Shown here: in pieces, positions 56,101-59,879 of the stretch
Layout of the letters: the number at the start of each line of letters is the position of its first letter
Numbering within the stretch: position 1 is the stretch's first letter
Assembly (NCBI GenBank): GCA_004794655.1
Contig: SMMW01000619.1
Span: 1 to 64,000 of the forward strand
Length of the DNA stretch: 64,000 bases
Reading direction: 5' to 3'
Origin: Marisa cornuarietis
Taxonomy: Eukaryota > Mollusca > Gastropoda > Architaenioglossa > Ampullariidae
The notes under the pieces: model-generated
The model's input: the letters and a program-made list of their open reading frames with translations, nothing else
The model's database searches: none
Told to the model about the DNA's origin: nothing
Translations under genes and position numbers: made by a program

Positions 56101-57913
56101 TTGTTGTGACGTTGAAATCCCCGCGACTGCAAGTTTCTGGAACTTACTAGATGTGAACTGCCTTCCATTGTCTGTAACAAGAATCTCTGGGATTCCTTGA
56201 TGTGCAAACATGTTCTTCAGATGTCTGATAACTTCTACTGATTTACTAATCTTGATGTGCACAAGATCTATAAAGCACAAATAATAATCTAGGAACACAA
56301 GGTATGATTGTCCTTTGAATTCCAGCAAATATGCTGCACACTTCTGGAATACACGCTATGGTAATTCTGTCGGTATCAAAGGTTCCTATTTTGTGTAGGT
56401 TTTTTCTTTTGGAAATGTCTGCATTCTGTGACAATTTTTTTAAATCTTGCCATTGATACCTGGTCATCAAACTGCTGCTTTTGCTCTCTCTCTCTGGACT
56501 TAGTGATTCCTTTACGACCATGCACGCTGCATAATAGTTGCAAAGACTATCCTCTACATCTGTAATATATTTTGGCCAGCCTTCATTAGTGTAGGCCCCC
56601 ATGGGCCCGGTTTCTCGTGCCGGGGGTGAACACCCAGCCTCTCTCTGGCTGGGTGACTAAGCTGGCCCACCCCTTTCTTTTTATGCTTTACTTGTTTCTC
56701 CCTCACTGGCAACTTGCCTTCCGCCACCCCACTTTTGAAAATGTTATAAGTTTTAAACGTAGCAGAGCTCAGGCTTGTTTTACTTTTAAACAGGCAAGGA
56801 AACTTCCGTGGCACAACTATATGTCCTCGTTGACCTCTCTTACCACTTCCCAGGAGGTGTGGGCGGCCATGAGGAAGCTAAAGGGAAGGTTTCAGGCTGG
56901 TTCAATAGGCCACCTGCAGGTTGGAAACTCTGTTCTCACAGAACCACAGGATGCTGCCAATTCACTGGCATCCACCATTGCCCAAAATTTCTCCTCTTCA
57001 AATTACTCTCCTGATTTTCAGCGTATGAAATCTTTTCAGGAATTCTCTCCCTGTGACTTTTCCTCAGATAACTCGGAACAGTTTAACCTACCTTTTTCTC
57101 TCTCTCTCTGAGCCGCAGCAGGTTCTTCAAAAGTGCATGGACTCTGCACCTAGCCTGGACAACATTCCATATCAGCTGCTGACTCATCTTCCACGTCTCT
57201 CTCCTCCTTTTAGACATCTTCAACTTTATTTTGGTATCGGGTTGTTTCCCTTCCTCGTGGAGAGAGGAAGTCATACTGCCCATTCTAAGCTTTTTTATAC
57301 CTTCATAGTTTTTGGTTTTTGGTTTGTTGGTGGCTTTTTGGGCCACAACACACATTTTTACATGTCACTCACTCTTTTATGTTGTTCCTGCTCCTTGTGT
57401 TGGTTTTTTAAGATGTTATAGTTATAATACTTAGGGGTTTGTCCCTAAGCATTTTAAAGCAAAATTACTTTTCTTGCCGTGGTATAGCCTTAGATGCTGG
57501 CATGGCGTTAAACACAAACAACCTTGGCTTTTATTGTTCAAGATGTTATGGTTGTACACCTGGGGTTTTTATGTCCCTAAACATTTTAATATAACATTAC
57601 TTTCCTTGCTGTGATATAGCCTTAGTTCCTGGCACGGCGTTAAACACAAACATCCATCCATCCGTGATAAATACACAACATTCTACTCCCAGTTTTTGAT
57701 ATGTAGTTTGATGGAAAGCTACAAGTCATTAAAATGTTTTGCTTATTTTGCATGGCAGGTATATGGCTGGGGAAGTTCTAGGTTTGGACAAGTGGGTGTT
57801 GGCACACGATACACATATTCTCGACCAATGCTGCTGGAAAGTCTGCTGACAGAAATTTGTGTTGCTGTAAGCTGTGGACAGTACCATTCTCTAGCTCTTT
57901 CTGCTACTGGCAG
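4973..57913 (+). CDS. Large RCC1-repeat protein gene, 20 exons found, 3' end outside window
   Basis: Twenty exons can be strung together. Every junction except that between exons 15 and 16 has agreeing phases, although the start chosen for exon 15 was partly guided by phase. About 960 residues are covered. The N-terminal part (exons 1-9) is rich in short strand-like segments with conserved tryptophans, as in a beta-propeller. Exons 10-17 are helical and resemble the alpha-solenoid of membrane-traffic proteins ([20 protein letters not shown]). Exons 18-20 carry RCC1 repeats, with [47 protein letters not shown] and CGQYHSLAL. The start is the first ATG (4973) after an in-frame TAA at 4946. I do not recognise the exact orthologue; Drosophila claret / worm GLO-4 type RCC1 proteins are an untested suggestion. 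Introns are swollen by transposons, up to 11.8 kb. Exon 15 has an apparent frameshift, so the copy is either damaged or misassembled there. Confidence 0.8.
5390..5559 (+). CDS. Exon 2 of RCC1-repeat gene
   Basis: Acceptor TTTTAAACAG| follows a GT microsatellite; donor TTG|GTGAGT. It encodes [20 protein letters not shown] and continues to ...[10 protein letters not shown]. It ends in phase 0. Confidence 0.9.
5649..5830 (+). repeat. Possible tRNA-like SINE
   Basis: In intron 2, the sequence from GGGGCACCGGTAGAACG has a tRNA-like A-box part (GTAGTGGTTAAAACACTC) and, about 30 nt on, a B-box-like AGGATTCAGCGC. It is followed by a C-rich body. This order is typical of a tRNA-derived SINE. No target duplication was identified. 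Confidence 0.45.
5989..6058 (+). CDS. Exon 3 of RCC1-repeat gene
   Basis: Acceptor ATGTACAG| and donor CAG|GTAAAT. It encodes [20 protein letters not shown] followed by DTSG. It begins in phase 0 and ends in phase 1. Confidence 0.87.
6270..6337 (+). CDS. Exon 4 of RCC1-repeat gene
   Basis: Acceptor CTTTGCAG| and donor AAA|GTAAGC. It encodes [20 protein letters not shown] followed by STK. The split Gly codon agrees with exon 3. Confidence 0.87.
6681..6803 (+). CDS. Exon 5 of RCC1-repeat gene
   Basis: Acceptor TTCAACAG| and donor ATG|GTGAGT; exactly 41 codons. It encodes [20 protein letters not shown] and continues to ...DGQLNTWLM. Confidence 0.9.
7125..7275 (+). CDS. Exon 6 of RCC1-repeat gene
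   Basis: Acceptor TTTATACAG| and donor CAG|GTAAGA. It encodes [20 protein letters not shown] and continues to ...[12 protein letters not shown]. It ends in phase 1. Confidence 0.9.
7420..7725. mobile_element. Fold-back element / MITE with arms of about 100 bp
   Basis: In intron 6, about 7436-7540 is imperfectly the reverse complement of about 7621-7722. A well-conserved stretch is GAAGTGAGGGTAAGGTGTTG on the left against CAACATCTTACCCTCACTTC on the right. It has no coding capacity. The class is not determined because no target duplication was recognised. Confidence 0.75.
7858..7985 (+). CDS. Exon 7 of RCC1-repeat gene
   Basis: Acceptor TTTTGTGCAG| and donor CAG|GTACTT. It encodes [20 protein letters not shown] and continues to ...[11 protein letters not shown]. 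The split Asp codon agrees with exon 6, and it ends in phase 0. Confidence 0.88.
8545..9333 (+). mobile_element. LINE family B, 5'-truncated RT C-terminal part with (AAG)n tail
   Basis: Reverse-transcriptase sequence runs from [20 protein letters not shown] through [20 protein letters not shown], the catalytic-core block [12 protein letters not shown] and [18 protein letters not shown] to LLYGSETW. A frame change occurs near 8645. Compared with the copy at 21906-22763, an internal segment of about 200 bp before the stop is missing. It ends in AATAAGAAGAAGAAG at 9315-9333. It lies in intron 7. Confidence 0.85.
10473..11754 (-). pseudogene. hAT (Charlie / GTF2IRD2-like) transposase remnant
   Basis: An open 293-codon minus-strand frame (11754 to 10873) matches the C-terminal half of GTF2IRD2-like hAT transposases. 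Marks include [38 protein letters not shown] text (here [20 protein letters not shown]) and [20 protein letters not shown]. Downstream in the minus sense, the sequence reaches CAGGGGTCTCAAACTC at 10473, a typical hAT-Charlie terminal inverted repeat. The N-terminal half and the other terminus are gone, and the upstream edge abuts LINE sequence. The unbroken frame suggests a fairly young insertion or loss of only the front part. Confidence 0.85.
11757..12055 (+). mobile_element. LINE RT fragment
   Basis: A short plus-strand fragment translates to [20 protein letters not shown] and [20 protein letters not shown]. This is the region after the RT catalytic core in several LINE families. It ends near the position of LKYE at 12045. 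No ends are preserved. Confidence 0.7.
12332..12502 (+). CDS. Exon 8 of RCC1-repeat gene
   Basis: Acceptor GTTTATTACAG| and donor CAG|GTATGG; exactly 57 codons in phase 0. It encodes [20 protein letters not shown] and continues to ...AESAIETQQ. The preceding intron holds LINE, hAT and LINE fragments. Confidence 0.9.
12875..13104 (+). CDS. Exon 9 of RCC1-repeat gene
   Basis: Acceptor ATTTTGTCAG| and donor CAG|GTGAGT. It encodes [20 protein letters not shown] and continues to ...[12 protein letters not shown]. It ends in phase 2. Confidence 0.92.
13170..14090 (-). mobile_element. LINE fragment, endonuclease joined to 3' zinc finger
   Basis: Minus-strand reading gives a LINE endonuclease C-terminal part (positions about 14090-13430, with [15 protein letters not shown]). 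It is joined, with the RT lost, to a C-terminal zinc-finger motif at about 13350-13250 ([19 protein letters not shown]). This ending is typical of an endonuclease-RT LINE family common in aquatic animals. Several frames are used, so it is decayed. Confidence 0.7.
14458..14635 (+). CDS. Exon 10 of RCC1-repeat gene
   Basis: Acceptor CATTTTCAG| and donor AAG|GTACAG. It encodes [20 protein letters not shown] and continues to ...AISSYALSK. Its helical pairs resemble clathrin/VPS-type alpha-solenoid repeats. Phases agree with exons 9 and 11. Confidence 0.92.
15070..16865 (+). mobile_element. LINE family A, internally deleted copy
   Basis: The 5' UTR of family A (about 15070-15610, with ribozyme part P4-J4/2-P2' preserved: AGCCTCTCTCTGGCT and ACTAAGCTGGCCCAC) is joined directly to the RNase H region of ORF2 (from about 15612, matching copy B from 43020). 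It then runs on to the 3' UTR and the terminal hairpin at about 16820-16865. All of ORF1, the endonuclease and the RT are missing. The 5' end lacks P1-P3. A MITE interrupts the 3' UTR at 16410-16655. It lies in intron 10. Confidence 0.85.
16410..16655. mobile_element. MITE with 19-bp terminal inverted repeats
   Basis: The left end GTTGCACAACACGTTTCTA is the reverse complement of the right end (16637-16655) with one mismatch. The 246-bp interior has no coding capacity. Other family A copies read straight through this place in the 3' UTR, which shows that it is an insertion. Confidence 0.85.
16866..17663. other. Intron sequence, nothing recognised
   Basis: No coding frame, repeat unit or RNA gene was recognised between the LINE end and exon 11. 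Confidence 0.5.
17664..17884 (+). CDS. Exon 11 of RCC1-repeat gene
   Basis: Acceptor GTCCTGACAG| and donor CAG|GTAACT. It encodes [20 protein letters not shown] and continues to ...[11 protein letters not shown]. It ends in phase 2. Confidence 0.9.
17885..18632. other. Intron sequence, nothing recognised
   Basis: No protein similarity was seen. Short open frames here (for example around 18169-18713) show no family motif and are taken as chance. Confidence 0.5.
18633..19015. repeat. Four-copy tandem repeat, about 97-bp unit
   Basis: Four units, each with a TTTCGAGGTACATGAGCCAC-type motif, start near 18633, 18733, 18830 and 18925. Each also has a CACCTA...TGCA block and a CTCGCACTCAAAATA-like end. 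Units are diverged by substitutions and small indels. Confidence 0.8.
19600..19960 (-). mobile_element. LINE family D fragment (RT)
   Basis: Minus-strand translation contains [20 protein letters not shown] and ELGARVTC. This is the block found after the RT catalytic core of the family D copies at 31470 and 53091 (there [20 protein letters not shown]). Decayed, with no ends preserved. Confidence 0.7.
20816..20912 (+). CDS. Exon 12 of RCC1-repeat gene
   Basis: Acceptor ATTATTATAG| and donor ATG|GTAAGT. It encodes [20 protein letters not shown] followed by [12 protein letters not shown]. The first base completes the Arg codon of exon 11. Confidence 0.9.
21233..21720 (-). mobile_element. LINE fragment, RT C-terminal part
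   Basis: The reverse complement reads [18 protein letters not shown], then a decayed RCLR/LGISWQN/SNAEAL/LGHV series, which is the usual C-terminal order in endonuclease-RT LINEs. Many stops and frame changes. It may belong to the same family as 13170-14090. Confidence 0.75.
21906..22763 (+). mobile_element. LINE family B insertion inside the family A ribozyme
   Basis: A 5'-truncated element opens with ACCTCTAACAGCAACACAGG. It has a 267-residue frame (21945-22748) with [40 protein letters not shown] and the C-terminal [20 protein letters not shown]. It ends in an (AAG)n tail at 22745-22763. It is flanked by an exact 12-bp duplication, GGGCCCGGCTTC (21894-21905 and 22764-22775), which proves insertion by target-primed reverse transcription. 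Confidence 0.93.
23385..24780 (+). pseudogene. Family A ORF1 (copy C): nucleic-acid-binding protein
   Basis: The ATG at 23385 is followed by a run of 11 A's; copy B has 10. This throws the first 30 codons out of frame. The main frame is then open from about 23440 to 24780. It holds three zinc-knuckle sites in a row: [14 protein letters not shown] (one Cys replaced by Ser, so probably dead), [14 protein letters not shown], and [16 protein letters not shown] run of prolines near 24357-24382 and a basic, Gln/Thr/Lys-rich C-terminal part follow. ORF1 proteins of I-group LINEs coat the element RNA. The stop TAG is one base before the ORF2 ATG. Confidence 0.88.
24782..26612 (+). pseudogene. Family A ORF2 (copy C): endonuclease and start of RT
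   Basis: The frame starts [20 protein letters not shown]. Apurinic-type endonuclease marks follow in order: [23 protein letters not shown] and SDHFPI (residues about 5-210). A linker with [20 protein letters not shown] comes next, then RT blocks [20 protein letters not shown] and [20 protein letters not shown]. It is cut off after LLDLQALGF. Unlike copy B it has no internal stop up to the break, so the codons homologous to the two nonsense sites can be compared. Confidence 0.9.
26625..29672 (+). mobile_element. LINE family C (CR1/L2-like), split by a solo LTR
   Basis: RT sequence over several frames includes [40 protein letters not shown] and [20 protein letters not shown]. After the LTR insertion come [53 protein letters not shown] and the C-terminal [20 protein letters not shown] with KTHLFS. 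This order is typical of CR1/L2-type LINEs. The 3' tail is an ATC-type microsatellite at 29647-29670. It is 5'-truncated and has frameshifts. Confidence 0.85.
27455..28534. mobile_element. Solo LTR, 1,080 bp
   Basis: This segment starts TGTCACC and ends GTGACA (TG...CA ends). It is flanked by an exact 5-bp duplication GGCGT (27450-27454 and 28535-28539). Removing it and one duplication restores the LINE RT block [11 protein letters not shown]. It has no coding capacity and contains three direct repeats of CTGGTCAAGACTTG-type sequence near 28075-28142. A solo LTR arises by recombination between the two LTRs of a retrotransposon. Its orientation is undecided. Confidence 0.88.
29673..30355. other. 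Intron sequence with one unrecognised frame
   Basis: A 109-codon plus-strand frame (29803-30132) with a basic stretch [19 protein letters not shown] shows no family motif I know. It is not needed by the host gene, since exons 12 and 13 join in phase 0. It could be a transposon remnant. Otherwise nothing is seen. Confidence 0.4.
30360..30735 (+). mobile_element. Two family A LINE 3' ends in tandem
   Basis: Two 3'-UTR pieces lie head to tail. The first ends in the terminal hairpin region ATGATATAGTTTTAGTTGCT (about 30398-30440). The second runs from about 30455 to CGCCGTGATATAGCCTTAGT and AACACAACCAACC (about 30680-30735). They are severely 5'-truncated copies. Confidence 0.8.
31171..31294 (+). 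CDS. Exon 13 of RCC1-repeat gene
   Basis: Acceptor ATGGTGTCAG| and donor ACG|GTAAGT. It encodes [20 protein letters not shown] and continues to ...SAHVLKTAY. It ends in phase 1. The intron before it is about 10.3 kb and full of LINEs. Confidence 0.9.
31470..32720 (+). mobile_element. LINE family D copy, decayed
   Basis: The reading begins at the RT block [10 protein letters not shown] and passes [39 protein letters not shown] and the altered core [10 protein letters not shown] (family: [10 protein letters not shown]). It ends in the family 3' part near [20 protein letters not shown]. It contains many stops. It lies in intron 13. Confidence 0.82.
32956..33160 (+). CDS. Exon 14 of RCC1-repeat gene, GC donor
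   Basis: Acceptor GTTTCCAG|. It encodes [20 protein letters not shown] and continues to ...[11 protein letters not shown]. It ends in phase 2 at AG|GCAAGT, a consensus GC-type donor; no GT donor fits. The downstream intron is 11.8 kb if exon 15 is correctly placed. Confidence 0.82.
33230..33462. mobile_element. TTAA-flanked MITE (piggyBac-like)
   Basis: Perfect terminal inverted repeats TTAACCCTTATAGCA (33230-33244) and its reverse complement (33448-33462) include the TTAA target site used by piggyBac-type transposases. The 233-bp element has no coding capacity. It lies between two related segments of about 58 bp (33171-33228 and 33459-33517). Confidence 0.85.
33514..34490 (+). mobile_element. 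LINE family C (CR1/L2-like) second copy, decayed
   Basis: RT pieces include [74 protein letters not shown] and HLCGVPQH, then [20 protein letters not shown]. There is a deletion around the catalytic core. The 3' end is replaced by an unrelated repeat at about 34495. Confidence 0.8.
34495..34757 (+). repeat. Unclassified interspersed repeat, (ATT)n tail
   Basis: The segment from ATGCTCGTCCTTTTTACCC to the ATTATTATTATT tail recurs in inverted orientation at about 58250-58510. Pyrimidine-rich, no coding capacity. Confidence 0.7.
34775..34850 (+). ncRNA. HDV-like ribozyme fold at the 5' end of copy A
   Basis: This has the same layout as in copy B. P2 GTGGGCC/GGCCCAC is perfect. P3 has T34788 and A34802 where copy B has C and G, a compensatory pair. 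L3 is TTCTCGT and J4/2 contains ACTAAG. P4 has one mismatch (CACCAAGCC). Confidence 0.75.
35964..36550 (+). mobile_element. Solo LTR, 587 bp
   Basis: It starts TGTTACA and ends GTAACA. It interrupts the zinc-knuckle codons of old LINE copy A: the LINE reads GTGCTG before it and CTGCTTCAAC after, where intact copies are continuous. A TATA-box-like GTATATAAG is at 36199-36207, supporting plus orientation. The flanking 5-mers TGCTG and CACTG agree at only three positions, so the duplication is worn. Confidence 0.75.
38013..38088 (+). ncRNA. HDV-like self-cleaving ribozyme fold at LINE 5' end
   Basis: Paired parts are, in order: P1 GCCCC (38013-38017) with GGGGT (38041-38045), including a G.U first pair; P2 GTGGGCC (38019-38025) with GGCCCAC (38082-38088); P3 CGGC (38026-38029) with GCCG (38037-38040); L3 TTCTCGT; P4 CACCCAGCC (38049-38057) with GGCTGGGTG (38065-38073); J4/2 ACCAAGCT. 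This nested double pseudoknot order is that of HDV-like ribozymes, known from R2 and several other LINEs. Cleavage would fall just before 38013, exactly the element's first base. The fold was drawn by hand and activity is not tested. Confidence 0.85.
38641..40044 (+). pseudogene. Family A ORF1 (copy B): zinc-knuckle protein, two frameshifts
   Basis: The ATG at 38641 starts [20 protein letters not shown]; an in-frame ATG also lies at 38620. The frame is lost by an apparent 2-base deletion near 39124 (stop at 39153) and by a second indel near 39520. Across the three frames the protein has an N-terminal RNA-binding-like region, then knuckles [28 protein letters not shown] and [15 protein letters not shown], a proline run and a basic Thr/Gln-rich tail. 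The TAG stop at 40042-40044 is followed by one base and then the ORF2 ATG. Confidence 0.88.
40046..43768 (+). pseudogene. Family A ORF2 (copy B): endonuclease-RT-RNase H, two nonsense codons
   Basis: A single frame of 1,241 codons is broken only by TGA at 40103-40105 and 42095-42097. The first replaces CGA seen in copy C, the second CGA seen in copy E. Domains: endonuclease ([24 protein letters not shown]; residues 5-210), RT ([36 protein letters not shown], core YVDD at 42068-42079), RNase H ([31 protein letters not shown]) and a C-terminal [17 protein letters not shown] finger. RNase H in ORF2 with a knuckled ORF1 places it in the I group of LINEs. Confidence 0.93.
43958..43988 (+). ncRNA. 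3'-terminal hairpin of family A LINE
   Basis: GCCGTG (43958-43963) pairs perfectly with CACGGC (43983-43988) around ATATAGCCTTAGTTGCTGG. The hairpin sits about 20 nt from the 3' end. Other copies keep it, some with paired changes. In LINEs with structured tails this region is what the RT recognises; that role here is inferred. Confidence 0.75.
44943..45169 (+). CDS. Exon 15 of RCC1-repeat gene, frameshifted, 3' edge unresolved
   Basis: From an AG at 44941-44942 (phase agrees with exon 14) the frame reads [19 protein letters not shown]. Near 45000 protein-like sequence moves to another frame, [20 protein letters not shown] and ...[19 protein letters not shown], as if one base were missing just after CATGCAG. 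That frame meets TAA at 45183, and no GT donor in phase with exon 16 was found, so 45169 is a placeholder. The acceptor has a poor pyrimidine tract and lies only 62 bp after LINE copy A. Confidence 0.5.
45497..45557 (+). CDS. Exon 16 of RCC1-repeat gene
   Basis: Acceptor TTTCAATAG| and donor AGA|GTAAGT. It encodes [20 protein letters not shown]. It needs phase 2 before it and ends in phase 0, agreeing with exon 17. It is short, so less certain. Confidence 0.65.
45792..46047. mobile_element. TTAA-flanked MITE (piggyBac-like), second family
   Basis: The ends TTAACCCGCT and AGCGGGTTAA are perfect inverted repeats including TTAA. The 256-bp interior has no coding capacity. It lies in intron 16. 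Confidence 0.72.
46310..46450 (+). CDS. Exon 17 of RCC1-repeat gene
   Basis: Acceptor TATGTTGCAG| and donor TTT|GTAAGT; exactly 47 codons. It encodes [20 protein letters not shown] and continues to ...[11 protein letters not shown]. Confidence 0.9.
46939..48157 (+). mobile_element. Solo LTR, 1,219 bp, with TATA box and poly(A) signal
   Basis: It starts TGTCACGG and ends CCGTGACA (8-bp inverted ends). An exact 5-bp duplication CTGAA flanks it (46934-46938 and 48158-48162). A TATA box TATAAAAG lies at 47112-47119 and AATAAA at 47781-47786, both on the plus strand and in LTR order. No internal retrotransposon genes are present. It lies in intron 17. Confidence 0.92.
48163..49785. other. Intron sequence with TA/TG microsatellite
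   Basis: A TATG/TATA microsatellite occupies about 48260-48345. Nothing else is recognised; short frames here are low-complexity or chance. Confidence 0.55.
49790..50075 (+). mobile_element. Decayed LINE RT fragment
   Basis: Plus-strand translation gives [20 protein letters not shown], then after decay [20 protein letters not shown]. This is the RT finger region (PGxDGI ... YRPIAL). No ends preserved. Confidence 0.7.
50187..50292 (-). pseudogene. 5S rRNA-derived sequence (pseudogene or SINE3-like)
   Basis: The reverse complement follows the 5S rRNA in order. It has the 5' part with CCATACCA, the middle CGGGCCCAGTTAGTACTTGG and the 3' end GGGTACTGTAGG. About 12 bases are missing between TTGGA and the 3' GGGAA block, and many substitutions are present, so it cannot be a working gene. 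It may be the head of a 5S-derived SINE. Confidence 0.75.
50348..50885 (+). mobile_element. LINE family A, heavily deleted copy
   Basis: It starts with the ribozyme 5' strand GCCCTCGTGGGCCTGGCTTC, breaks after TTCTCGTGC, and is followed by shuffled 5' UTR and ORF1-start pieces. It ends with the 3' UTR and hairpin, GCCATG pairing with CATGGC at about 50838-50868. ORF2 is absent. Confidence 0.8.
50886..51616. other. Intron sequence, nothing recognised
   Basis: No coding region, repeat family or RNA gene was recognised before exon 18. Confidence 0.5.
51617..51741 (+). CDS. Exon 18 of RCC1-repeat gene (first RCC1 repeat)
   Basis: It encodes [20 protein letters not shown] and [12 protein letters not shown], an RCC1 repeat half. 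The donor is GCAG|GTCAGA and it ends in phase 2. The acceptor may be 51616 (ATTATAACAG|, adding ETEDRPKRQ) or 51643 (GGCAG|); both keep frame. Confidence 0.82.
51746..53007. repeat. Minisatellite with GT-rich units of about 70-90 bp
   Basis: About 15 units of the form ACATGCCACTGTGTGTG..., TTTGAGAGTGCAGATACAT, TATATCTTACTCTCACTTCT lie in a row. They vary mostly in the GT run. The first unit overlaps the donor side of exon 18. The long minus-strand frames here are translations of the repeat. Confidence 0.92.
53010..53088 (+). mobile_element. Family A ORF1 scrap
   Basis: Translation [20 protein letters not shown] followed by CQHYGH matches the first zinc-knuckle region of family A ORF1 (39160-39250). 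It is joined directly to family D sequence. Confidence 0.75.
53089..54830 (+). mobile_element. LINE family D, longest copy
   Basis: Starting inside the linker ([20 protein letters not shown]), it runs through [20 protein letters not shown], the RT blocks ([36 protein letters not shown], core [10 protein letters not shown]) and [20 protein letters not shown]. The C-terminal part is [20 protein letters not shown], ...[19 protein letters not shown] and [20 protein letters not shown]. It ends with the untranslated part up to about 54830. Frame breaks occur near 53420, 53690 and 54110. Confidence 0.87.
55082..55217 (+). CDS. Exon 19 of RCC1-repeat gene (RCC1 repeat)
   Basis: Acceptor TGTTTCACAG| and donor GGG|GTTAGT. 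It encodes [20 protein letters not shown] and continues to ...[15 protein letters not shown]. The first base completes the Arg codon of exon 18, so HGR-LGHGDF is continuous RCC1 sequence. Confidence 0.92.
55267..55615. repeat. 29-bp minisatellite, 11 near-identical copies
   Basis: The unit CATGTTCTTGCTAGCACAAA + CTGTCACAA repeats every 29 bp from 55267. Eleven near-perfect copies are followed by one degenerate copy. Units lack spacers and conserved dyads, so this is not a CRISPR array. It lies in intron 19. Confidence 0.95.
55990..56594 (-). pseudogene. Gypsy-type retrotransposon integrase fragment
   Basis: Minus-strand frames give an integrase core with [17 protein letters not shown] and [20 protein letters not shown] (the second acidic site, D in TDNG, is present) after a decayed zinc-binding part. 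Stops and frame changes show it is dead. It is cut by LINE copy D at 56595. No LTRs were found near it. Confidence 0.82.
56595..57660 (+). mobile_element. LINE family A, copy D, internally deleted
   Basis: It has an intact-looking ribozyme 5' end (GCCCCCATGGGCCCGG, L3 TTCTCGT, J4/2 ACTAAGCT) and about 115 bp of 5' UTR. A jump leads into the ORF2 linker ([20 protein letters not shown]), a short RT start, then two 3' UTR ends in tandem (hairpins near 57475 and 57607). The second may be a separate truncated copy. Confidence 0.85.
57759..57913 (+). CDS. Exon 20 of RCC1-repeat gene (RCC1 repeat)
   Basis: Acceptor GCATGGCAG| and donor GCAG|GTCAGT. It encodes [20 protein letters not shown] and continues to ...[16 protein letters not shown], a clear RCC1 repeat. 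It ends in phase 2, so at least one more exon lies further right; none was recognised before 64000. Confidence 0.92.
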
Positions 57914-58249
57914 GTCAGTGCTGGTAATACCATAGAGAAAGATAGTGTGAGGTAGCAAGTTTTGATAACTTTTTCTGTGTGCATTTGTGTGTTTAGATCT
58001 ACAAGCATGAATATAAAATATTTATTTGGTAAGCTTTTGAGCCAATTCAGATTACTTGGTAAAATTTAATTATATAATGGGGAGGTCTATGACAGTAAGT
58101 CTTCTTATCCAGTGATATGTTCATACGAATAGATATATAAAAAAAGTTTACATAGCACTTTTATGTTGTATATAGACATCAGAATGACAAGTATCAAGAT
58201 AGCAAGTCTGTTGTGATATGTAACAATAGATTACATAACACTTTTAGGC

Positions 58250-58900
58250 TGTCTATAATAATAATGAATATTTTTATAGCGCATACTCGCACTCTCTTAG
58301 CACTTAGAATAGGGATGAGACATGAGTTACATGGATAGAATAGGAAGAATAAACAACAGTACTGATGACAAACAGAAAACAAAAAGAATACAGAAGGCAG
58401 CAAGTAACAAGAACAGAGAATATAGTGATTCTACAGAGAAAGATGGGTAGACAAGTAGCAAGAGCATAAGGGGGAGGGTAAGAAGGACGAGCATTGTGTG
58501 GACTGTGTTAGGAGTAATGCTCAAGGAAGAGGTGAGTTCAGTGCAGATTTGAAGGATTCAGTTGTAGGAAGGTGGCGGATATGGAAAGGGAGAGAGTTCC
58601 ATTGTTTTGCAAAAATCCTGTGACCATATGTTGTTGTTCTGGTGACAGGAACAGTTAGGATACGGTCATCAGACGAAGAGCGTAGTTGTCTTAATTTCTT
58701 TGCTGGCTCGTGCCTTAATTATTTCTCTGAACTTCTCTTCCCTTACATGTCTGTATCAATTAGGGCACGAGCCAGCAAAGAAATTAAAACACAACACAGA
58801 CAGTTTGTACTGAATACGAGAACAGATGGGTAGAAAACGAAGGAGAGGAGTGACATGGTCCCGTTTCCTAGCTCTAAGCACCAGTATTACATGTATCAAG
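58250..58900 (-). repeat. Unclassified interspersed repeat with internal hairpin
   Basis: The part at 58250-58510 is an inverted copy of 34495-34757, including the ATAATAATG-side tail. The rest (GGTGAGTTCAGTGCAGATTT, GAGAGAGTTCCATTG) continues as a non-coding interspersed repeat. It includes the 30-bp-arm hairpin at 58691-58787. Confidence 0.65.
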
Positions 58901-59324
58901 CTAGCAAGTCTGCTGCAATATATTTGTAGGCGCAAACAGGTTTGCATATCTATAAGATCCATCAGAACATCATATAAATCAGAGAATTGTTGCATTTGAA
59001 CATTTCAGCATGTGTGCCTGTGTACATTTTGTATATCAGTGCAGTAGGGCTAAATTTAACACAGCTAATCCCAGTGTACCTATTGATTCATTCGATATCT
59101 CTGAACAAGTCAGTGTTGTCTAGGAAACCATCTGATGAGTTGTTATTGGTGGTGCTTTTTTTGTCGTTTTGTTTTGTTTGGTGTTCCACAGAATTCTGTT
59201 TGTGGACCACTACTCTCTTTTGTATACACCTCTGGTGGGTAACACTATGTCGAGGGCCGGTAGGTCAGCACTAGTTAGTTCTGGCGGGACTTTGTTTTTA
59301 CTTTTGGTGATCGAAATATATCTG
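58901..59324. other. Intron sequence, nothing recognised
   Basis: No exon of the host gene, repeat family or RNA gene was recognised. Confidence 0.45.
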
Positions 59325-59690
59325 CTTGAACAAAGAACACAAAACCAACGACTTTGTAGGAAACAAGATGGCCACACTGGTAGGACACCAGGAACCTCTA
59401 CTATCAACAGTCGTGACGTAAGCTGGTCTTCTTTGGCCATGTAACCCTGCACGACACCTTGTCGAAGACTATCCATCAAGGCACCTTGGAGGGTGGCCGA
59501 CACCGCGGTGGCCAGAGAAAGAACTGACTTACGAACATCAAAGACTGGACTGGTCGTCCTGTACGAGACCTGCTGACTATCGCCCAAAATAGGCAAGAGT
59601 TACGGCCCCTGTCAGCTGCCGCTTCTATCCATGTGCTCCCCCCAGTGCCAGGCAAGGGACAACTGACTGACTTACTGTAGAGCTTGTCAC
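59325..59690 (+). mobile_element. LINE family D 3' end fragment
   Basis: It matches the 3' part of the copy at 53089: the DNA around 59335-59420 corresponds to KEHKTNDFV...[12 protein letters not shown], then the GACTGGACTGGTCGTCCTGT region and GTGCTCCCCCCAGTGCC. Truncated at its 5' side. Confidence 0.8.
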
Positions 59691-59704
59691 CAAGGAACCC
59701 CAGC

Positions 59705-59850
59705 CTTCATACAGCCTTGCCCCACAATATAACCTTCATACAGCTAGGCTGCACAAAATGACCACACACCCAGGCCTCACAATATGACCATTCAGCCAGG
59801 CCCCACAATATGACCTTCATCCATCCCCTGCAATATGGCCATCATTCCAT
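59705..59850. repeat. Degenerate tandem repeat, about 28-bp unit
   Basis: Five or six units of the form CCCACAATATGACCTTCAT-CAGCCAGG with many changes. Confidence 0.6.
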
Positions 59851-59879
59851 CATACGCTCCCACTTCTGTCTATGGGAGC

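Noticed and set aside
58987..59274. Possible next RCC1 exon after exon 20
   Set aside because: The hydrophobic frame lacks RCC1 glycine and tryptophan signatures and has no fitting splice sites.
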